A stretch of 15,695 nt of DNA from Opitutaceae bacterium (GCA_005787865.1 SXZN01000211.1:1-15695), one strand, 5' to 3'. Positions 1 through 8,346 are shown, numbered from the stretch's first letter. Notes: generated by a model from the sequence alone, not told the origin. Numbers and translations: made by a program.

Positions 1-180
1 CGCGGCATAGGCGCGGTGGCGATTAGTCATATCACCGTGACCGATGGAGTTGTGATCCAACGGCGCCGCGACTTTAGCCGCAAAAAAATCTTGGGCCGGC
101 GGGCTCGTAGCCGGGGCCTACCCGACCATGAAACAACCAGTAAGATGAATTTATTGCTAAGGGATTTACCTGACTTATAA
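1..180 (+). CDS. possible 3' end of an unrecognised gene (partial)
   Basis: Frame 1 on the plus strand is open from the first base to a TAA at 178-180, 59 codons with no start inside the window. The first half reads plausibly as protein (GAVAISHITVTDGVVIQRRR). The second half is arginine-rich and less convincing. I do not recognise a family. If real, the gene would converge on the peptidase gene that ends at 271. Weak open frames also exist on the minus strand here, so this may be non-coding. Bases 181-270 hold no gene or canonical terminator that I can support. Confidence 0.22.
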   Translation, partial: RGIGAVAISHITVTDGVVIQRRRDFSRKKILGRRARSRGLPDHETTSKMNLLLRDLPDL

Positions 181-270
181 TAGTTAAGTCCGACAAGGGT
201 ATAGCGGGCCAAGTCACGATCGGGCAATTTTCAGATAAGTGACCGCTTGCCGCGGGCGCCAAGACTGATT

Positions 271-2307
271 CTATCGAGCAGGTAATTCTAGGACTTTGAA
301 GGGGGCGATTTTGACTGAGCCGACTTTGTCTGACGGCAAATACTTACCTAAGAATGCCTCGACCGTTTTATAATACTTAAAAGCAGTTTCTTCTTTTTGA
401 AAGCCATGGCCCTCCTTGCTTTCGATCAGGATCTCGTAGGTCTTGCCATGCTTCTGCAGCGCGCTCTCTAACGCCTCCCAGTGGGAGAATTCTACGCGGG
501 GATCATTGCGACCATAGGCATGCAGCGTAGGCACCTGGATTTTTTCTACGTGCTCAACGGGAGACCGTGCGGCAAGTACGGCGGGGTCGCGGCCAACCGC
601 TTTTTCAAAGTAGGCACTCGAGGCCGCATCTGTGCGCGTGTCGTAGCGTGTAATGAGTCGCAGATCGGCGACGCCGACATAATTAATTCCCACCTTGTAC
701 AACTCAGGTGTCATTGTAACCCCGGCCAAAGCAGCGTAACCGCCATAACTCGCTCCCATGATACCGATACGTCCAGCGTCAGCCAATCCTTGAGCCACGA
801 CCCATTTCACCGCATCGGTTAAGTCATCCTGCATCTTGCCACCCCATTCGCGATAGCCAGCGTACTCAAAAGTTTTCCCATAGCCCCCGGAACCACGGTA
901 GTTAACCTGAAAGACCGCATAGCCCCGATTGGCCAGGAACTGGACCTCGCTATTGAAACCCCATGAATCACGAATCCCAAAAGGGCCCCCATGAGGCATG
1001 ATCAACAGCGGCGGAAGCTTTCCCTCTGAACCTACGGGTCGCGTCAAATAACCATGAATTTCTAACCCGTCGCGCGCCTTAAACTGAACCGGCTGCATGG
1101 GACTCATCAGAGCTGGCAGCACGGCCTGACGCACGGCGGTGATCAGCTGGACCCTCAGCCCCTCCCCTTTTAGGTCTGCTAATAAAAACTGCCCAGGATC
1201 ACGGTCAGAGGATAGCCGAAAAACAAAGCGCTTTTCGTCGTCCGAGATGGAGGTGACGCCGACATTATAATCCGGATATTGTGCCTCAATACTTTGAAGG
1301 ATGGAGCGCCACCGCTGGTCGACCCACTGGGTATGGACCTTGGCCCCTTGATAGACCACCGCGACCAAACGATCTCCCTTGGGCGAAAAGATGGCCCGAA
1401 TAATTTCCCCCTCTGGGGGATTAAAAATTGGCCCGCTTAACTGGCCAGAGTCTAAATCCAATGAACGCAATATTCCGCGATCTTCAGTTGTATAATCAAT
1501 CAGGTAGGCCGTTTTGCCGTCAGCCAATAATCCTTGGATATTCCAGCGCACATCCGTGACATCAAACGTTTTGATCACCTGCCAGCGCTGATCGTTGCGC
1601 TCACGAATGCAAAAGCTAAGTTGCTTGCCCTCAACGAGTGTAGTCAGCCGTTGCTGGCCCGCGCGATCAAACCAACCGGCACTATAACCACGGTCCAATC
1701 CGACTACCTGGGCTCGGCGCCCAGTTTTTACATTAACCTTATATACGGTGGGGGTAGGATTACGGGGCATGCTTGGACGAATCTTCGTCGCATCAGATTC
1801 CTCCGTGTAGCCCGTAATCAAAATATGGGCATCACTAGCAACAAATCGGTCGACTAGGTTGCCGAAAAAAATCGAGAAATCATCCTTTGTTCGCCGAGGT
1901 TCAATAATCCGCTTATACGACTTCCCCATTAAATCCACCGAAGCCAGCAGGGGAATTTCATGGCCATCGATGGCCGAAGTAAACAGAAGCCGATCACTCC
2001 CCTTCCAAAACACGCTGCTGATATTTTCGTCCTTAAAATGAACGGGGACACTCAGCTGGCCGTTATTGGTATCGAGTACGGCCAAGCTATAACGTCCATT
2101 GTTTGGCGCGATCATGGCAATCATGGCGCCATTTGGTGAAATAACCGCGGTACGAATAGACTGATTATCAAAGAATAGCTCGAGCGGTAAGAGCGAGGTC
2201 GCGGCGACGGCTGGCTCGGTGGACGCCGCTAGCCTTGGGGCAAACCAAGATGAGCCGGCGGTGAGCAGAATTAAAGACGGTAAGACCCAGCGGGTAGAAT
2301 GAGGCAT
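271..2307 (-). CDS. S9-family serine peptidase (prolyl oligopeptidase fold), exported
   Basis: 678 aa. The N-terminus (MPHSTRWVLPSLILLTAG, then RLAAS) is a signal peptide, so the enzyme probably acts in the periplasm. Residues about 40-390 fit the seven-bladed beta-propeller of S9 enzymes, with repeated short strands such as VISPNG, LDTNNGQL and LDLDSGQL. Residues about 405-665 are the alpha/beta hydrolase. Visible catalytic features are HGGP at 439-442 (oxyanion region), nucleophile S520 in GASYGGYA, D602 in NDPRV and H634 in EGHGF, so the enzyme should be active. The family cleaves peptides, often after proline or alanine; the true substrate is unknown. The gene lies downstream of and co-oriented with the receptor gene at 2402-5155, but an intrinsic terminator separates them. 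The ATG at 2307 is chosen because the signal peptide starts there; no Shine-Dalgarno is seen. It is paralogous to the peptidase at 8418-10409, and both end in LELPAR. A lasso peptide isopeptidase-like role is possible but unproven. Confidence 0.93.
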   Translation of the reverse strand: MPHSTRWVLPSLILLTAGSSWFAPRLAASTEPAVAATSLLPLELFFDNQSIRTAVISPNGAMIAMIAPNNGRYSLAVLDTNNGQLSVPVHFKDENISSVFWKGSDRLLFTSAIDGHEIPLLASVDLMGKSYKRIIEPRRTKDDFSIFFGNLVDRFVASDAHILITGYTEESDATKIRPSMPRNPTPTVYKVNVKTGRRAQVVGLDRGYSAGWFDRAGQQRLTTLVEGKQLSFCIRERNDQRWQVIKTFDVTDVRWNIQGLLADGKTAYLIDYTTEDRGILRSLDLDSGQLSGPIFNPPEGEIIRAIFSPKGDRLVAVVYQGAKVHTQWVDQRWRSILQSIEAQYPDYNVGVTSISDDEKRFVFRLSSDRDPGQFLLADLKGEGLRVQLITAVRQAVLPALMSPMQPVQFKARDGLEIHGYLTRPVGSEGKLPPLLIMPHGGPFGIRDSWGFNSEVQFLANRGYAVFQVNYRGSGGYGKTFEYAGYREWGGKMQDDLTDAVKWVVAQGLADAGRIGIMGASYGGYAALAGVTMTPELYKVGINYVGVADLRLITRYDTRTDAASSAYFEKAVGRDPAVLAARSPVEHVEKIQVPTLHAYGRNDPRVEFSHWEALESALQKHGKTYEILIESKEGHGFQKEETAFKYYKTVEAFLGKYLPSDKVGSVKIAPFKVLELPAR

Positions 2308-2342
2308 GGAGATAAGCGACTAGCTATAGATAAATTTAGGTG

Positions 2343-2371
2343 AAAAAAAGCCGGACCCAATTGGTCCGGCT
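2343..2371 (-). terminator. intrinsic terminator after first TonB-dependent receptor gene
   Basis: A perfect 9-bp stem (AGCCGGACC at 2349-2357 with GGTCCGGCT at 2363-2371) encloses a 5-nt loop. On the minus strand it is followed by a run of seven T (complement of 2343-2349). It lies 31 nt past the receptor stop codon and 35 nt before the start codon of the downstream peptidase, so it can end or attenuate transcription between the two genes. Confidence 0.9.
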
Positions 2372-2401
2372 CGAAAGATCAAGGATCAGATCTGCTCGCC
2401 C

Positions 2402-5155
2402 TTAGAATTTATAGGTCACATCAAAATAATAGAAACGGCCGATCGGATCATAGGCATTGATGTCGTGGTTCTGATTTCCTTCCGAATTAATATATGGCGG
2501 ATCTTCGTCGGAAATATTATTGACCCCCGCCCCCACGGTCATGCCCTTCAGCCAGCGATTATTTGAGCCCGAGAAGCGGTAACTCAAACGAGCATCATAG
2601 GTGGAATAAGCAGCTACCTCTGGTTCGCCAGTCCAGGCAACATCCTTCAAAGTAGGAATGTAGGTGTGATTGATACCCGCGGACCAACTCTTGAAGGTCC
2701 AGCCCAACGAGGAATACAGCCGGTAACGAGCGTAAACGCTGCTGCCGCTGTACGATCCCCGATAGTCATAGGGCGTATCAGTTGGCAGGCTCTGCACCAC
2801 ATACTCTTCCAAGTAAACGCCAGTAATGCGGCCACTTACCACGCCCCACTTCTTGGTATCATAGCTGTATGAAGCCTTAAAGTCAGCCCCTTGCTGCCAG
2901 ACGCCAGCAATATTAACGAGTTTATTGGAAATCCAGACCTCATCCGAAGGCCGATTGCTCATCTGCCCGGGAGTAGAGACGGCCGTACCTGTGCCAAAAT
3001 AGGTCTCCCCAGCAGCGCTCTGCCCAAAGCGCACGAGAGAGGCATAAGGGGAGGCGGCACCATATTGCTCAACATTTCTTACGATGAGCGAACTCGAGAT
3101 TGAGGAAACGAGGTCGCGCTCATCAATCGAGAACCAATCTGCAGATAGCTCCAAGCCCTTGAGCTTACCCGATGGCGACCACACCATCCCCGCAGTCCAA
3201 TTGCGTGATTGGGAAGGAATCAAACTGCCGTTGGAACCAGAGGATGAGCGGTACTGACGCGAACCCGTGGTTAGATTGAGAGCATTTCCAGCAGTATCGT
3301 AGCGGTTAATATTAATGCTGGAGGTGAAACCGGCAGAAACGGGGCCGAACAAATCGTACAGCGAAGGAGCGCTGAAAGACTCGGAGTAGGTTGCGCGGAG
3401 CGCGAACTCATCATTGAAGGGAAGCCAGCGAATCGTGTATTTAGGCACGAACGGATCAGTCGTCTTGTTGTAGAGCTCTTTGCGCGCCGCCAACGATAAA
3501 TCTAAAATATGTGCTCCTGTAATAGAATTTCCTTTATCAAAAATCGGAACGCGCATTTCCATGAAAAAGCCATCCGTTGTCGAGTCTGCGGCGAAAGGCT
3601 GACGAGGGGTGGCTTGGAGCCAACCACCAGTTTGATCGTAGCGATCGTTCATAAAGGAGAGCGTCTCGCGCCGGGTATCGGCACCGAAGCCGATCGCCAG
3701 TGGCCCACCCGGTAATTGGTATAATTCGCCGGATACGCGGAAATCAAATCCGACGAGTTGGCTCTTGTAATCGCGAAATGACGTTCCGATTAAGGCCTCC
3801 AGCACGCCGGGAGCTTGCACGCGGGCAAATGGATTGTAAGTGAGATTGGCCGTTGCGGCGGTGTAGGCCGCGCCATCAATCAGTCCGCCATTGCGAAATT
3901 TAGTGTCGGTATTGTTGAAGTTAGCCGCGGCCTCATAACGCCAGTTATCGCCCAAATTCCCCCTGACCCCAAAAATGCCACGGGTGGCGTAATTATTCGC
4001 AACATAGGTGCGCGGGAAATCCACAAAGCGATTCCGCGCGGTGACGGTGACGTTAAATGGATTTGTAGCCGTAGGACCGGTGACCGCCCCAGAGACCGGT
4101 TGGGCGTTGAGGACTGAGCTCGATCCCGTGGTCGAGTAAATGAAATCGCCGAATAGCGTCATACTGTCCGTCAAGCGATGGTCGATGGCGGCGACCACGC
4201 TGCGGCGTTGCGCCGCAATGAGCATCGTAGGCTTTGCCGACAAATCGAAATACCCCGCTACTGCAGATTGGGTTAAGGGTCCAATGTAAGTGCCATTCGC
4301 CACCAATTGAGCCGGCGTTAAATCTGTATCGCGCGGCGGAGCCTTAAGTGCGGGGTTCAAATAATAGAAATCATTGCCGATATTGATAGACCCTGCAAAA
4401 GAGGGCGTGCGGAACTGGCCGACCGCCCAGGGCCGTTCGAACTGAATAAGCGGATCGCTAATTTTGTACTCAGTGGAAATAGTGATATTGGTTTTTTCCG
4501 TCCCTGCGCCAAAGACTGCCGAGTAGCTTTTCTCTCTGTATTTACCTTGGGCGGTACTGAAACCGTAACGACCGCTTACTTCGGCCCCGCGATAGTTAGA
4601 CTTAAGGATAACGTTAACTACGCCTGAGACAGCGTCGGAACCATAAGTAGCCGAAGCGCCATCCGATAAAATTTCTATCCGCTCCACCGCCGCCAGCGGG
4701 ATCAAGCTGACATCCACGAAATTAGCGCCGCCGCTAGCCGTGACCGGAGATACTGCCGCACGGCGGCCATTGATCAGAACCAACGTGGCGCGATTGCGCA
4801 AGGACACGGCCGAACCACCGTTAGAGCTGCCTGAGCTGATATTACCGTTATCAGCGCCAATGTTATTGGCGCCGTAAAAATAAGGCGCAGTTTTCTTAAG
4901 AACCGCGAGCAGGTCCGTATTGACGCCCGACTGCGCAATGTCCATCGCACTGAGAATCGTAACAGGAATTGCGGGGGTATTGGCCGCAATCGGAATGAGC
5001 GAGCCAGTCACAATAAATTTCTCGAGTTTAATTGGCTCATCTTTCTTTCCGTCATCTTTAGCAGCGGCTGTTTGAGCCACGAGCGCGGAAACCATGCTGG
5101 CACTGGCAAACAGCGCGAGCAGGGTCCGCAAATTCCATAAGGAGCGTACGTTCAT
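2402..5155 (-). CDS. TonB-dependent outer-membrane receptor (first of a tandem pair)
   Basis: 917 aa, a normal length for a TonB-dependent receptor. Signal peptide at about 1-28 (hydrophobic TLLALFASASMVSALVAQ). A TonB-box-like KLEKFIVTGS lies at 43-52. The plug domain covers about 58-187, with LVLING-RR at 125-132 and the conserved plug end including YGSDAVSGVVN at 171-181. The remainder is a beta-barrel rich in alternating aromatic and polar residues, ending in the terminal phenylalanine (VTYKF) expected for BAM insertion. No N-terminal carboxypeptidase-like or STN domain is seen. The role is energised uptake across the outer membrane; the ligand is unknown, but the adjacent exported peptidase suggests a peptide. 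It is collinear with the receptor at 5409-8210 over its whole length, indicating duplication and divergence. It has its own terminator (2343-2371) and probable promoter (5218-5245). The ATG at 5155 is supported by the signal peptide; no Shine-Dalgarno is seen. Confidence 0.96.
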   Translation of the reverse strand: MNVRSLWNLRTLLALFASASMVSALVAQTAAAKDDGKKDEPIKLEKFIVTGSLIPIAANTPAIPVTILSAMDIAQSGVNTDLLAVLKKTAPYFYGANNIGADNGNISSGSSNGGSAVSLRNRATLVLINGRRAAVSPVTASGGANFVDVSLIPLAAVERIEILSDGASATYGSDAVSGVVNVILKSNYRGAEVSGRYGFSTAQGKYREKSYSAVFGAGTEKTNITISTEYKISDPLIQFERPWAVGQFRTPSFAGSINIGNDFYYLNPALKAPPRDTDLTPAQLVANGTYIGPLTQSAVAGYFDLSAKPTMLIAAQRRSVVAAIDHRLTDSMTLFGDFIYSTTGSSSVLNAQPVSGAVTGPTATNPFNVTVTARNRFVDFPRTYVANNYATRGIFGVRGNLGDNWRYEAAANFNNTDTKFRNGGLIDGAAYTAATANLTYNPFARVQAPGVLEALIGTSFRDYKSQLVGFDFRVSGELYQLPGGPLAIGFGADTRRETLSFMNDRYDQTGGWLQATPRQPFAADSTTDGFFMEMRVPIFDKGNSITGAHILDLSLAARKELYNKTTDPFVPKYTIRWLPFNDEFALRATYSESFSAPSLYDLFGPVSAGFTSSININRYDTAGNALNLTTGSRQYRSSSGSNGSLIPSQSRNWTAGMVWSPSGKLKGLELSADWFSIDERDLVSSISSSLIVRNVEQYGAASPYASLVRFGQSAAGETYFGTGTAVSTPGQMSNRPSDEVWISNKLVNIAGVWQQGADFKASYSYDTKKWGVVSGRITGVYLEEYVVQSLPTDTPYDYRGSYSGSSVYARYRLYSSLGWTFKSWSAGINHTYIPTLKDVAWTGEPEVAAYSTYDARLSYRFSGSNNRWLKGMTVGAGVNNISDEDPPYINSEGNQNHDINAYDPIGRFYYFDVTYKF

Positions 5156-5194
5156 AGTGTGTCTGGTTATACTACTGGTTGGTGTTAGGCATCT

Positions 5195-5210
5195 GCGGCA
5201 GAGCTGCCGC
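5195..5210 (-). promoter_or_regulatory. GC-rich hairpin at the predicted 5' end of the receptor mRNA
   Basis: GCGGCAG at 5195-5201 is complementary to CTGCCGC at 5204-5210, a perfect inverted repeat with a 2-nt centre, so about 6 bp with a 4-nt loop in RNA. It stands out in an AT-rich leader. If the promoter at 5218-5245 is right, the hairpin is at or within a few nt of the transcript's 5' end. That position could stabilise the mRNA or affect initiation. No T-run follows, so it is not a terminator. Confidence 0.45.
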
Positions 5211-5217
5211 GCAACAC

Positions 5218-5245
5218 ATTGTGGTTACAGCGAAGTTAATTTCAA
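5218..5245 (-). promoter_or_regulatory. probable promoter of the first receptor gene
   Basis: On the minus strand TTGAAA (complement of 5240-5245) is followed after 16 nt by CACAAT (complement of 5218-5223). The -10 box is poor (4 of 6 to TATAAT). The same arrangement, TTGAAA-N16-CACGAT, occurs at nearly the same distance before the second receptor gene (-10 edge 63 versus 60 nt from the start codon). That repetition is the main support. Confidence 0.4.
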
Positions 5246-5267
5246 GTTACAGCTAAGTTAATTTTAC
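5224..5267. repeat. 22-bp tandem direct repeat, possible operator
   Basis: Two adjacent 22-bp copies lie at 5224-5245 and 5246-5267. Each starts GTTACAGC(G/T)AAGTTAATTT, and the two differ at a few positions. The period of 22 bp is about two helical turns, so a protein would meet both copies on the same DNA face. The first 16 bases of the lower copy exactly fill the spacer of the proposed promoter, and the upper copy abuts its -35 box. A related sequence occurs at 8306-8321. Confidence 0.6.
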
Positions 5268-5343
5268 TATTTATGACAAGTCATTTATTATTAACTTAAT
5301 ACCGGCTAATTAATGATCAATTATTAATAATATAGTATATCAT

Positions 5344-5374
5344 AAAAAAGGCGGCCCAGATATCCGGGCCGCCT
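5344..5374 (-). terminator. intrinsic terminator after second TonB-dependent receptor gene
   Basis: A perfect 9-bp stem (AGGCGGCCC at 5349-5357 with GGGCCGCCT at 5366-5374) has an 8-nt loop and is followed on the minus strand by six T (complement of 5344-5349). It sits 35 nt past the receptor stop codon. The rest of the 5156-5408 intergenic region is AT-rich and holds the control elements of the next receptor gene; no gene is seen there. Confidence 0.9.
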
Positions 5375-5408
5375 AGGAAGTTAATCAGCAGTTAGCCGAT
5401 GCTAGTGC

Positions 5409-8210
5409 TTAGAAGCGGTACTTGCCTTCGACATAGATCAAACGGCCAACCGCACCATAGGTGGCAATGTCGCCATTCGTGCTGGTGTTGTAGTACTTCT
5501 CCATGGGCAGGCCCTCGTTGAGTACATTTTGAGCACCGACGCGGAGGGTTAAGCCCTTCAACCACTTGTATTCTGAGCCAAAGCTGTAGCGCGCAGAGAT
5601 ATCGAAGGAATTGTAGGCTTCGACGTAGTTGTCATCGGCTAAAGGAATACCAGCCGCGGGCTCATCACCACCGTCGATATAGGTCGAAGGGATCAACTGC
5701 CAGCCGAAGGTCGCACCCCACTTGCCGCGGCTCCAAGCCACGCTGGTGTAGGTCATCCAAGTTGGCGTCGTACCGTTACTACTGGTCTGGCCGACGGTAT
5801 CATAAGGATCGCTATCGGGCAAATCCTGGAACTCGTAGGTATTGTACCAGGCGCCAGAAGCTGAGGCATCAAAACGGCCAAGCGAGTCGGAATTCCACGT
5901 ATAAGCTACCTTGAGATCGACGCCGGAGAGATTGACCGCAGCAATATTGGTCAAGGTATCTGTTACGTAGATTTGATCAATGGCGAGATTACCGATTTGA
6001 CCGGCAGCCGTAATTGGCGAGCCGTTGGTGAAGTTTGAGTTAACGCCTGAGGCTGTGCCGCGGCGAACATAACTTGCGTAAGGCGAGGCGGTACCAAGCA
6101 ACTCCACGCTTTGCAGAATGGTGGTCGTCCCGATCGAGGAGATCAGGTCGGTCTGCTTGATATCAAAATAATCAGCCGTGACCGAGAAGCCCTTGATGGC
6201 CTTAGGCGAGTAAACAAAGCCGAAGGTATAGCTCTTCGCATTGCCCGGCAGAAGGTTGGGATTGGAGCCAGATTTGGCATTAGCCTGACCCGAGATATTC
6301 GGGCCACCGCCAAAACGCTGCAAGTTAAGCGAGCTGGTATAGCCGACGCCACCAGGCCCGAAGAGGTTGAACAACGAAGGCGCCGAGAAGGACTCGCCGT
6401 ACGTCCCGCGGACAGCGAACTGGTCATCGAATGGCAACCAGCGAGCGGAGAATTTTGGCACGAGCGGATCGGAGGTGTTGCTGTAGACCTCTTTTCGGGC
6501 GGCCGCCGTGAACTCTAGCAAATGCGCCAGCGCTTGACGATTTTCTGCGGAGAAAACCGGGATGCGCACTTCGCCGAACGTCGACTTAACATCGCGACCG
6601 GAATTGAAGGGATCGAGGGTCGTGGCCGAGTCCCACCCGAAAGTGGCATCTTGGCTATTACGATCAGACGTCTGATTCAAAGTCTCCGTGCGGTATTCGG
6701 CGCCGACGGCAAAGCCGAGCTCGCCGCCGGGGAGATCCGCTAATTTACCGACCAAGCGCACGTCATAGGTAGTGAGGGTCGAGGTGGCGGTACCCAGCGC
6801 GGTGCCGAAGAGACCAGAAGCCGCGACGGCTCCAGCAGCTTGCTGGCGGGCGAAGTAATTGATCGAACCATTAGCGGTCACCACGCCACGGGTAGCGGTA
6901 TCAACGACGCCTTCGTTGCGATATTGCTGCGTGATGATGTTTTTATTGGCCGCCATTTCCCACTGCATGCCATCGCCAACTGAACCTTTCATGCCCATGA
7001 CACCGCGAATGCTGTTGGTGTCATAGTAATATTGACGAGGATTCTGCAGGAAACGATTGCGGGCCGTCACCCGAACGTTGAAAGGATTATACGCATAATC
7101 AGCCGCGGCGCTGTAAGAAGTCGGCTGGGCATTCAGCTGCGAGAACGAACTCGTCTGCGTGTATAACATGTCACCAAAGAACGTCACGGTATCGTTGATC
7201 TTATGGTCAAAATTCAGCGTCACGGCCTTGCGCTCGCTGCCGATGACCAAGGTGGGGTAATTGGAGAGGTCGAAGGAGTACTTCGCATCCGCCCCAGTCC
7301 CTGTAATCAGATTGCTTGAGCTTTGGATCGGGATATAAATACCCGCAGCAACCAACTCCGCCGCCGAACGATGCTGGCCGATCGGGGGAGCATTCAGGGA
7401 GGGATTTAACACATAGAAGGCCGACCCGATGCTAACGATACCAGCGAAAGTGCCGGTGCCATAAATCGGGGAGCTGAAGCTGCGCTCATACTGCTTCATT
7501 GGGTCCTGCATGAACCACTCCGCAGCGATGGTGATGCCGGTTTTGTCGGTGCCCGTGCCGCCAACGAGGGAGAACTTACGCTCAGCCCACTTGCCCTTAT
7601 TGTCAGAGAAGCCGTAGTGGCCAGAAACCTCAAAGCCCTTATAATCAGACTTCAGGATGATGTTTACTACGCCGGAGATAGCATCCGTGCCGTAAAGAGC
7701 CGAAGCGCCATCTTGCAAAATTTCGATCCGCTCGATCGCGCCAACCGGAAAGAGGTTAACGTCGACATATTGATAGCCGCCCGAGGACAAAATCGGCGCA
7801 TAAGCCACGCGCCGACCGTTCAGGAGGACCAGGGTCTGCGTGTTACGAAACATGACCATAGAGCCGCCACCGGTAGAACCGGAGGAGACGTTGGCGTTGG
7901 TTGCACCCAAATTGCCGCTGCCGGTGAATTGAGGAGCAGCTTTACGCAAAATTTCCATGACGTTGGAGGCAACACCGGTGTTTTCGATGGCCTTGGCGTC
8001 GAGAATCGTCACGGGAATAGCCGTGGCAATGCCCGCCATTGGGATGTAAGATCCGGTGACAACGAGCTTTTCGAGCTTAACGGTGTCATCGGTGCTGGCT
8101 GCCGTCTTGGTGGCAGTCTGGGCAAAAGCGGCATTAGCCGTGAACAAGGAAAGCCCGACGCTGAGCAGCGCCAAAGGCTTCCGGAGGTAATTTACGAAGC
8201 TATGGTTCAT
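5409..8210 (-). CDS. TonB-dependent outer-membrane receptor (second of a tandem pair)
   Basis: 933 aa. Signal peptide at about 1-30 (LALLSVGLSLFTANAAFAQ, cleavage probably after AFA). A TonB-box-like KLEKLVVTGS lies at 45-54. The plug covers about 60-189, with LVLLNGRR at 127-134 and YGTDAISGVVN at 173-183. The barrel runs to the C-terminal GKYRF with a terminal phenylalanine. The protein should import a ligand into the periplasm using TonB energy. The ligand is not evident, and the divergent S9 peptidase suggests a peptide. It shares many blocks with the receptor at 2402-5155 (AIPVTIL, NGRR, LNPSLNAPP versus LNPALKAPP, FSAPSL, WLKG). Their differences are spread through the barrel, as expected if ligand specificity diverged. 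The ATG at 8210 is supported by the signal peptide; the upstream bases (CCTAGAACT) hold no Shine-Dalgarno. The gene is monocistronic, given terminators at both boundaries. Confidence 0.96.
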   Translation of the reverse strand: MNHSFVNYLRKPLALLSVGLSLFTANAAFAQTATKTAASTDDTVKLEKLVVTGSYIPMAGIATAIPVTILDAKAIENTGVASNVMEILRKAAPQFTGSGNLGATNANVSSGSTGGGSMVMFRNTQTLVLLNGRRVAYAPILSSGGYQYVDVNLFPVGAIERIEILQDGASALYGTDAISGVVNIILKSDYKGFEVSGHYGFSDNKGKWAERKFSLVGGTGTDKTGITIAAEWFMQDPMKQYERSFSSPIYGTGTFAGIVSIGSAFYVLNPSLNAPPIGQHRSAAELVAAGIYIPIQSSSNLITGTGADAKYSFDLSNYPTLVIGSERKAVTLNFDHKINDTVTFFGDMLYTQTSSFSQLNAQPTSYSAAADYAYNPFNVRVTARNRFLQNPRQYYYDTNSIRGVMGMKGSVGDGMQWEMAANKNIITQQYRNEGVVDTATRGVVTANGSINYFARQQAAGAVAASGLFGTALGTATSTLTTYDVRLVGKLADLPGGELGFAVGAEYRTETLNQTSDRNSQDATFGWDSATTLDPFNSGRDVKSTFGEVRIPVFSAENRQALAHLLEFTAAARKEVYSNTSDPLVPKFSARWLPFDDQFAVRGTYGESFSAPSLFNLFGPGGVGYTSSLNLQRFGGGPNISGQANAKSGSNPNLLPGNAKSYTFGFVYSPKAIKGFSVTADYFDIKQTDLISSIGTTTILQSVELLGTASPYASYVRRGTASGVNSNFTNGSPITAAGQIGNLAIDQIYVTDTLTNIAAVNLSGVDLKVAYTWNSDSLGRFDASASGAWYNTYEFQDLPDSDPYDTVGQTSSNGTTPTWMTYTSVAWSRGKWGATFGWQLIPSTYIDGGDEPAAGIPLADDNYVEAYNSFDISARYSFGSEYKWLKGLTLRVGAQNVLNEGLPMEKYYNTSTNGDIATYGAVGRLIYVEGKYRF

Positions 8211-8269
8211 AGTTCTAGGTTGGTTGTATTTGGAAGAAAACTATCCGTAAGGTTAATTTCTAAGGGGTT

Positions 8270-8297
8270 ATCGTGTCATATCTAATCAGATTTTCAA
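8270..8297 (-). promoter_or_regulatory. probable promoter of the second receptor gene
   Basis: Minus-strand TTGAAA (complement of 8292-8297), a 16-nt spacer, then CACGAT (complement of 8270-8275). It mirrors the proposed promoter of the first receptor gene in box sequence, spacing and distance to the start codon (60 nt). The -10 match is weak on its own, so confidence rests on the shared pattern. Confidence 0.4.
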
Positions 8298-8305
8298 TAA
8301 CTATT

Positions 8306-8321
8306 GTTACATTTAAGTGAA
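8306..8321. promoter_or_regulatory. third copy of the GTTACA-type element, upstream of the second receptor
   Basis: GTTACATTTAAGTGAA matches the repeats at 5224 and 5246 under the pattern GTTACA-N2-(T/G)AAGT-N-AA. It lies 8 bp upstream of the proposed -35 box and 96 nt from the start codon; the nearest copy at the other receptor starts 91 nt away. This suggests a common activator or repressor site, though the region is AT-rich and chance cannot be excluded. Confidence 0.4.
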
Positions 8322-8334
8322 CTATCACCTATGA

Positions 8335-8346
8335 ATCAATATTGAT
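8335..8346. promoter_or_regulatory. 12-bp perfect palindrome in the divergent intergenic region
   Basis: ATCAATATTGAT is a perfect inverted repeat midway between the divergent receptor and peptidase genes. It overlaps the candidate -35 box of the peptidase gene, so it could be a dimeric regulator site. A wider inverted repeat, AACTATC at 8320-8326 with GATAGTT at 8365-8371, surrounds it but is not centred on it. Confidence 0.35.

Noticed and set aside
225..265. GC-rich inverted repeat after the first peptidase gene (near CTTGCCGC and GCGCCAAG) as a terminator
   Set aside because: The stem has an internal mismatch and only a 2-nt centre, and no T-tract follows on either strand.
5156..5408. 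Possible small peptide gene, such as a lasso or other RiPP precursor, in the receptor intergenic gap
   Set aside because: No open frame with a leader-core pattern was found on either strand; only very short frames, with control elements and a terminator instead.
7617..8285. Plus-strand open frame of 222 codons opposite the start of the second receptor gene
   Set aside because: It is antisense to a gene with clear signal peptide and plug motifs; its translation is arginine-rich, low in recognisable structure and matches no family.
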